From NCBI GenBank assembly GCA_964646605.1, contig CAZYEX010000108.1, positions 1 through 64,000 on the forward strand: a stretch of DNA of 64,000 nt, in the 5' to 3' direction. Numbering within the stretch: the first letter of the stretch is position 1; each line of letters begins with the position of its first letter. The notes beneath the pieces were generated by a model, which made no database searches, had not been told where the DNA came from, and saw nothing but the letters and a program-made list of their open reading frames with translations. The stretch is from SBAX01 sp964646605. Its GTDB lineage: Bacteria > Planctomycetota > Phycisphaerae > UBA1845. A program made the position numbers and the translations under genes. This document shows, piece by piece, positions 59,140 through 64,000 of this stretch.

Positions 59140-59976
59140 ATGACTCCCTCAAACGATCCATCTGCGTTGCAGGACACGGTACGCCAAGCATACGGAAAAA
59201 TCGCGCGCGGGGAACGGGCCTCGTGTGGACCGCAGTCGGGGTGTTGTGGAAGCGCACAGGTCACAGAACGGATCGGGTATGACCCGGGCGATCTGCGATG
59301 CCTTCCCGAAGGGGCGGATATGGGGCTGTCGTGTGGAAACCCGACGGCACTGGCCTCGCTTCGGGACAGCGAAATCGTGCTCGATCTCGGAAGCGGCGGC
59401 GGGTTGGATTGTTTCATCGCCGGACCCAAGGTCGGCGCGAACGGGCGGGTCATCGGCGTGGACATGACCGCGGACATGCTTTCGCTCGCACGGCGGGGCT
59501 GCGCGGACTACCGGCGTCGCACGGGCCTGGACAACGTCGAGTTTCGGCTCGGGGAGATCGAACACCTGCCCGCGGGCAATGCCAGCGTGGACGTGGTGAT
59601 TTCGAACTGCGTCCTGAATCTCTCGGGCGACAAGCCGCAGGTCTGGCGTGAGATTTCCCGCGTCCTACGTCCCGGCGGGCGGGTGGCGGTGTCCGACCTG
59701 GCGCTGTTGCAACCGTTGCCCGAGGAAGTCACCCGCATGGTCGAAGCCCTTATCGGCTGCGTCGGCGGGGCGGCGCTCCTCGCGGACATTCGGACCATGA
59801 TGAGCGATGCCGGACTGACCGAAATTCGCCTCGACCCCAAGCCCAACTACATCAAGACCCTGGGTGAGCTGAAAGACCCGATCTACCGCACCGTTGCTGC
59901 GAAGCTTCCCGCAAGCGCAACCCTCGACGAGTTCATCACCAGCGTCGACATTTCCGCCCGCAAACCGTCGAACTGA
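59140..59976 (+). CDS. arsM: Arsenite methyltransferase
   Basis: 278 residues from ATG 59140 (a GTG precedes it; GGAG 9 nt upstream). N-terminal VRQAYGKIARG and Cys cluster ASCGPQSGCCGS; MGLSCGNPTALASL; SAM motif I VLDLGSGGGLDCF; VISNCVLNLS with the third key Cys; the LRPGGRVAVSDL block. ArsM methylates As(III) to volatile forms. It is a single gene with no ArsR or other ars gene close by; a hairpin follows. Confidence 0.92.
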   Translation: MTPSNDPSALQDTVRQAYGKIARGERASCGPQSGCCGSAQVTERIGYDPGDLRCLPEGADMGLSCGNPTALASLRDSEIVLDLGSGGGLDCFIAGPKVGANGRVIGVDMTADMLSLARRGCADYRRRTGLDNVEFRLGEIEHLPAGNASVDVVISNCVLNLSGDKPQVWREISRVLRPGGRVAVSDLALLQPLPEEVTRMVEALIGCVGGAALLADIRTMMSDAGLTEIRLDPKPNYIKTLGELKDPIYRTVAAKLPASATLDEFITSVDISARKPSN

Positions 59977-59996
59977 TCGCCGCGCAAACACACAGC

Positions 59997-60036
59997 CCCG
60001 CCGCCTGCGAAACTCGGCAAGCGGCGGGACTGTTTT
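59997..60036 (+). terminator. Rho-independent-like terminator after arsM
   Basis: CCCGCCGC pairs with GCGGCGGG (60021-60028) across a 16 nt loop, followed by ACTGTTTT. Confidence 0.6.
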
Positions 60037-60074
60037 GGCGCGTGACTCCCCCTTGTCGTAGAGGAATGTGACCC

Positions 60075-62375
60075 CTACGGGTTATTTGACACATCCGTGG
60101 GCCGACCGGCGCTGCCGCTGCTCGCACCGCTGCCGTCGGTGGAAACCGTACCGCCGTCGATCGGATCAATGACCTCGATGGGAACCGGCTCGGGTTCGAC
60201 GATGACCGGGGGCTCCTCGACGAAGACGGGTCCGTAAAAGAGTTCGTGCTCGACCGAGGACGGACTGCTGGACGGCGCTTCGCGCACGCCCAGGTTCGTC
60301 ACGGCATAGAACTTGTCCTCGATGAACACGCCGCGGGTGAAGGAGGTCCCCCAATAGGGCGATTCCTCGAAGCGCGTGCTGATGCGGCCAAGCTCCGACA
60401 AGCCCGCCTCGGGAGTAGCTCGGAACACGACCACGCCATCAAACCCGTCGTCCACCGGAATGGGCGAATCTTCGACGCTCACGCCGCCGTCGCCCACCAC
60501 GACTCCACCCGTGCCTCCGCCGTCATCGTAGATGTACGTCGCGTACACCGACACGGGCAGGGCCACCAGACCCTGAGACGCAAAGTACGTGAACGCCTTC
60601 GGGTCGTAGATCGCCTCGGAATAGGCCCCCGAGTCGCCGCCGATGATCACGTTCGACGTCCTCGTGGGGTTCGCGAAATCGGTCACGTCGAAGATCGAAA
60701 CTTGCACGCCCCACGTGCCCCCGGCGCCCGGCGGGGGAACGTATTGTCCCACGGCCAACAGGTGATTCGCGTCCATCGGCGTCAGGTAGGTGGAGAACCC
60801 CGGAACCTCGAGCTCACCGACGACACGAGGGTTGGTCGGGTCGGAAAGGTCGAGGGTGAACAACGGGTCGGTCTGCAGGAAGGTGACGACATAGCCGCGG
60901 TCGCCGATGAAACGAGCGGCCTGAATCGTCTCCCGCGGGGCAATGTCACGCACGCTCCCCACCTCCGACAATGTGTCGTTCACCTGCGACAGGACGTAGA
61001 CGTTGTTGTGCGCCTCTTCGGTCTGGGCGCACTCGAAGAAATTGCACGTGAACTGGGCGTCGAGAGTCGTGGCGGCGCGAAGGTTGCCCTGGTATTCGCT
61101 CATCGAGTACTGATTGAGGATTCGTCCGGGGACGGCTCCGGTGGCGACGGGCCGCGCTCCGCGATTCTCGTAGTCGAACTTGTAGACGTTGGTCGTGGTG
61201 CGGGCGTTGCCCAGGTAATCGTAGCTCGTGTTGGTCAAATACATGGCTTCCAATGAGGAGTAGATCAGTCCCGGCTCGGCGACCACGCCGACGGCCGTAA
61301 ACTGGCCGTCGTTGTCCACGTCCAGGCTGACCAAAGTCACCGTGCCGAACCCGTCGGGATCGACCGGGTAGTACATCTCCCGCCAGGTCACCACGGGACC
61401 CGCGGACTCACTTTCGTCGGCGTCGAGGCGGGTGAATTCGGGCAGAATCACCTCGACCTGGACCTCGTCCACGTTCAACTCCGGCCGGCCCAGCATGGGC
61501 AGCACGTCGAAGTAATACTCCTGGTAATTGCTGATGACCATGTGCAGCACGCCGTCGATCATGCGCGTCGCGGATTGCGTGCCGTCAAACTTGGTCTGCG
61601 AAAGCACTCGCGGGTTGGCGGTGTCGGACGCGTCGACAACGGTGACGATGGTGTGTGGTCTCTCATACTGGTACTCGTCGCCGCCGAACGGTGGTGCAAT
61701 GGAAATCGCGTCGCCGTCCACGGGTTCGGAGCCGATGATCTCCACCCCGGTGGGTTCATCGGGGGCGGCTACGTCCTGCGCCGCGATGGCATCGATCAAC
61801 GGGTAGTAGTAGAAGCCGCCGCCCGTGGTGACGGCCACGACCTTGTCCCCGCGGAGGTACAGATCACGGCCATAACCCTCCAGGTCGGTTTCGCTGACCA
61901 CGCCGAGCGAATCGGTTGGGTTGGCGCGCACGATCCGCAGAACGCTGCCGTCGTTGATGGTGTCTATCATGTACAGGTACGTGCCGTCGGTCTTCACGAC
62001 GTCGGCTTCGTCGACTCCGGCTTCCTGGATGGTGGTTCCGGAATGGTCACCATCGGTGGGGGCGGAACTCGGCGGCGCCTCGGCGAGCCCACTGGCATCG
62101 TCCATCGCCGATCCGTCGCCAACCGCCTCGCCGCCCGGCAGCGAGGGGGTGGTTTCCAGCACATCGCGATTGAACTCAGTGTAGTCCGCGTTGCGCTGTC
62201 CGAGCTGCTGCTTGAAGTATGCCTCCATTTCCTCCTGGGATGTGAAGGCCTTCAATTCCGGCGACCCGCTTCCCACGGTCGGCGCCAGGCCTGGGAAAAG
62301 CTCATATACGACGTTGCAACCGCCTACCGCAGCCAAAACCAGGAACAAACTGCGTTGCGTCCAAGTACGTTTCAT
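60075..62375 (-). CDS. Lipoprotein with C-terminal beta-propeller domain (Beta_propel type)
   Basis: 766 residues from the ATG at 62373-62375 (AAGGGGG upstream). Lipobox in LAAVGGCN (Cys about 20). TTIQEAGVDEADVVKTDGTYLYMID is the hallmark of the Beta_propel family, here in blocks. Later repeats (DLYLRGDKVVAVTTGG, TLVSLDVDNDGQFTA, FTLDLSDPTNPRVVGELEVPGFSTYL) make up the propeller. The C-terminus is an acidic/Pro-rich and Ser/Gly-rich tail. Probably surface-anchored; catalytic function unknown. Confidence 0.88.
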   Translation of the reverse strand: MKRTWTQRSLFLVLAAVGGCNVVYELFPGLAPTVGSGSPELKAFTSQEEMEAYFKQQLGQRNADYTEFNRDVLETTPSLPGGEAVGDGSAMDDASGLAEAPPSSAPTDGDHSGTTIQEAGVDEADVVKTDGTYLYMIDTINDGSVLRIVRANPTDSLGVVSETDLEGYGRDLYLRGDKVVAVTTGGGFYYYPLIDAIAAQDVAAPDEPTGVEIIGSEPVDGDAISIAPPFGGDEYQYERPHTIVTVVDASDTANPRVLSQTKFDGTQSATRMIDGVLHMVISNYQEYYFDVLPMLGRPELNVDEVQVEVILPEFTRLDADESESAGPVVTWREMYYPVDPDGFGTVTLVSLDVDNDGQFTAVGVVAEPGLIYSSLEAMYLTNTSYDYLGNARTTTNVYKFDYENRGARPVATGAVPGRILNQYSMSEYQGNLRAATTLDAQFTCNFFECAQTEEAHNNVYVLSQVNDTLSEVGSVRDIAPRETIQAARFIGDRGYVVTFLQTDPLFTLDLSDPTNPRVVGELEVPGFSTYLTPMDANHLLAVGQYVPPPGAGGTWGVQVSIFDVTDFANPTRTSNVIIGGDSGAYSEAIYDPKAFTYFASQGLVALPVSVYATYIYDDGGGTGGVVVGDGGVSVEDSPIPVDDGFDGVVVFRATPEAGLSELGRISTRFEESPYWGTSFTRGVFIEDKFYAVTNLGVREAPSSSPSSVEHELFYGPVFVEEPPVIVEPEPVPIEVIDPIDGGTVSTDGSGASSGSAGRPTDVSNNP

Positions 62376-62627
62376 GGTTAAAACCCCCTTCAGCTGGTGG
62401 TTAGAGGCCATTCCTATACCGATCCGCGCGTCCTCGCCGCGCACCCTTAACTATCGGTTACCCAAATGACCGGTCAAGCACGCCAATTGGGCCTGCCGCC
62501 GAGGTTTCTACAAGAAAAGACGCTCCGAACGATCGTTGTCGCACCCCGGGGATTCCAAATCGTGGTTCGAGGTGATAAGAGAAGCAATCGCGCGGCATCG
62601 AACTGGAAACGAGGCGAGAGACCGAAA

Positions 62628-63809
62628 GTGACGACGTGGTGGGCGGATCGACTGAGCGAGCTTCCGCCGTATCTGTTCGTGGAGATCGATCGCCGGAAGC
62701 GCGAGGCGATCGCCGCGGGGCGGGACGTCATCGACTTCGGCGTCGGCGATCCGGACTTGCCCACGCACGGGTTCATTGTCGAACGGATGGCGGACGCCGT
62801 TCGCCAGCCGGCGAATCATCGCTATCCGTTGGGACTAGGGACGCTCGAATTCCGCAAGGCGGCGGCGCAATTCTTCGAGCGGCGCTTCGGCGTGGGACTC
62901 GATCCGCAAAGCGAGGTCCTCGCGTTAATCGGATCCAAGGAGGGGTTGGGACATTTTCCCACCGCGGTGGTCAACCCCGGGCAAGTGGTGCTGATCCCCG
63001 ATCCGGGGTACCCGGTCTACACCGGGGGGACGATTTTCGCCGGTGGAAAGTGTCATTATATGGCACTTACGGAGGATCGCGGCTGGCTGCCCGCGTTGGA
63101 GGACATCCCCGCGGACGTCCGGCGAGCGGCGCGGCTTATGTACCTCAATTACCCCAACAACCCGACGGCGGCGTGCGCGACTCTCTCGTTTTTCGAGCAA
63201 GCGGTAGCCTTCGCCCGCGAGCATCGCATCCTCGTCGCCCAGGACGCGGCCTACAGCGAGGTGTACTTCCACGCCGACCGCCCGCCGCCGAGCATCTTGC
63301 AGGTCGATGGGGCCAAGGACGTGGCCGTCGAGTTTCATTCGCTTTCCAAAATGTTCAACATGACCGGCTGGCGGGTGGGATTCGCGGTGGGCAATCCCGA
63401 GGCCTTAGCGGCGTTGGCCCGCGTCAAGAACAACATTGACTCGGGTGTCTTCGGGGCCGTGCAAGAGGCGGCGATCGAGGCCCTTCGCGGCTTGCAGCGA
63501 CCCGAGGTCCAAGCCCACATCGGGCCCAATGGCGTGTACCGTCGCCGGCGGGACGTACTGGTCGGCGGGCTGCGCGAGGCCGGATGGTCGGTGGCGCAAC
63601 CCGAGGCGACGTTCTACGTCTGGGCCCGATGTCCAAAAGGAACCGACTCGATGGGCGCAGCCGCACGTCTTCTCCGCGACGCGGACGTAGTGGCCATTCC
63701 GGGGGTGGGGTTTGGTGCGGGCGGAGAAGGCTACGTGCGATTCGCCTTGACCGTCGAGGAAAAGCGGATCGCGCAAGCCGTGGCACGTCTGCGACTCCTT
63801 CACTGGTAG
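62628..63809 (+). CDS. dapL: LL-diaminopimelate aminotransferase (class I/II fold)
   Basis: 393 residues from GTG 62628; the frame is open to 62466, but the family opening SELPPYLFVEIDRRKREAI starts just after this GTG. FGVGDPDLPTH, ALIGSKEGLGHFPTAVVNPGQ, PDPGYPVYTGG, LNYPNNPTAA, the PLP Lys in FHSLSKMFNMTGWRVGF and PEATFYVWARCP are diagnostic. It makes LL-DAP from tetrahydrodipicolinate in lysine and peptidoglycan precursor synthesis. Related aminotransferases with other substrates exist, so specificity is likely rather than certain. Confidence 0.85.
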   Translation: MTTWWADRLSELPPYLFVEIDRRKREAIAAGRDVIDFGVGDPDLPTHGFIVERMADAVRQPANHRYPLGLGTLEFRKAAAQFFERRFGVGLDPQSEVLALIGSKEGLGHFPTAVVNPGQVVLIPDPGYPVYTGGTIFAGGKCHYMALTEDRGWLPALEDIPADVRRAARLMYLNYPNNPTAACATLSFFEQAVAFAREHRILVAQDAAYSEVYFHADRPPPSILQVDGAKDVAVEFHSLSKMFNMTGWRVGFAVGNPEALAALARVKNNIDSGVFGAVQEAAIEALRGLQRPEVQAHIGPNGVYRRRRDVLVGGLREAGWSVAQPEATFYVWARCPKGTDSMGAAARLLRDADVVAIPGVGFGAGGEGYVRFALTVEEKRIAQAVARLRLLHW

Positions 63810-63899
63810 ACCCCGAGACCCCGACTGCGGCGGGCGCTCGTTCCGAACCACACACCCTCCCGTGCGTAGGCGCGCGTCGAGGGCCATGGCCTTGATACT

Positions 63900-63960
63900 G
63901 AACGTACCGGAGAGGATTGGCGATTCTCGATTGTCGATTTTCGATTGGAGATTGAGCGGC
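63900..63960. repeat. Short iterated GATT-type sequence
   Basis: GATTGGCGATTCTCGATTG-type units repeat imperfectly (CGATTCTCGATTGTCGATTTTCGATTG). A similar low-complexity stretch with GAAGTTCGAAGG units is near 21005-21045. No gene is seen from 63810 to the window end. Confidence 0.5.
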
Positions 63961-64000
63961 GAAGCGACAAGCGACGAAGCGGGCCGCGGGGGGCGGGGAA

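Noticed and set aside
1..64000. tRNA, rRNA and CRISPR arrays.
   Set aside because: No cloverleaf with a GTTCGA-like T-loop plus matching acceptor stem, no rRNA core sequence and no regularly spaced direct repeats were seen. A covariance search could still find a tRNA I missed.

Overview
The window is GC-rich chromosomal DNA from a free-living bacterium, most likely a planctomycete (Phycisphaerae-like). This placement is inferred from family content: secreted proteins with a GTAFTFHGQL/GFTYQGQLK-type opening, a dockerin-like tail on a LVIVD-type protein, an oversized signal peptidase I with a zinc-ribbon-like insert, LL-diaminopimelate aminotransferase, and a signal-peptide protein rich in Tyr/Pro/Val. 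I saw no rRNA, tRNA, CRISPR array or prophage structural module.

Layout. 1-7.6 kb (minus strand): a TerC-type membrane protein cut by the window edge, a decayed cupin-like remnant, a tricorn-type protease, a small zincin, rpoN and recR. 7.6-12.3 kb: an accessory island holding two parS-like sites, a decayed DUF6883 gene next to an intact DUF4926 gene, a Vsr core fused in frame to an XRE HTH domain, a RAYT-type transposase bracketed by composite palindromes, an SRA-Mrr endonuclease, a very acidic small protein and a C-terminally truncated cytosine-5 methyltransferase that still has a good promoter. 12.3-14.2 kb: ybaB and dnaX; the dnaX gene carries a nine-A run that looks like a programmed slippage site. 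The common dnaX-ybaB-recR order therefore appears to have been split by the island.

14.5-18.9 kb: a secreted tail-fibre-like protein, a frameshifted remnant of a paralogue, palindromic repeats, pyrB and a secreted Tyr/Pro-rich protein. 19-24 kb: a Rieske protein and a cytochrome b fused to two c-type haem domains, separated by two opposite-strand accessory genes. A nested palindromic element lies inside the cytochrome b reading frame, and cytochrome b seems to lack the haem bH ligands. 24-31 kb: DedA, a YhhQ-type transporter, a BatA/VWA membrane protein between a TPR protein and a small membrane protein, and lepB.

31-36 kb: the conserved prkA-yeaH-spoVR stress/sporulation-type cluster behind a recognisable sigma70-like promoter. 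36-49 kb: thiE with a ThiD2-type N-terminal domain, secreted proteins, a VOC protein, mutS, a large beta-repeat secreted protein, a PH-domain membrane protein and purD. 48-52 kb: small or unrecognised secreted proteins and an SH3-domain protein. 52-55.4 kb: pabB, a pabC-like aminotransferase and a Nif3-family gene, each overlapping the next by 4 nt. 55.4-64 kb: small Cys-containing secreted proteins, mtnA, an Lrp/AsnC regulator overlapping an EamA exporter, arsM, a lipoprotein beta-propeller and dapL.

At least two kinds of dispersed palindromic repeat are scattered through intergenic DNA and, once, inside a gene. They match the repeats that bracket the RAYT transposase, which suggests that this enzyme family spread them.
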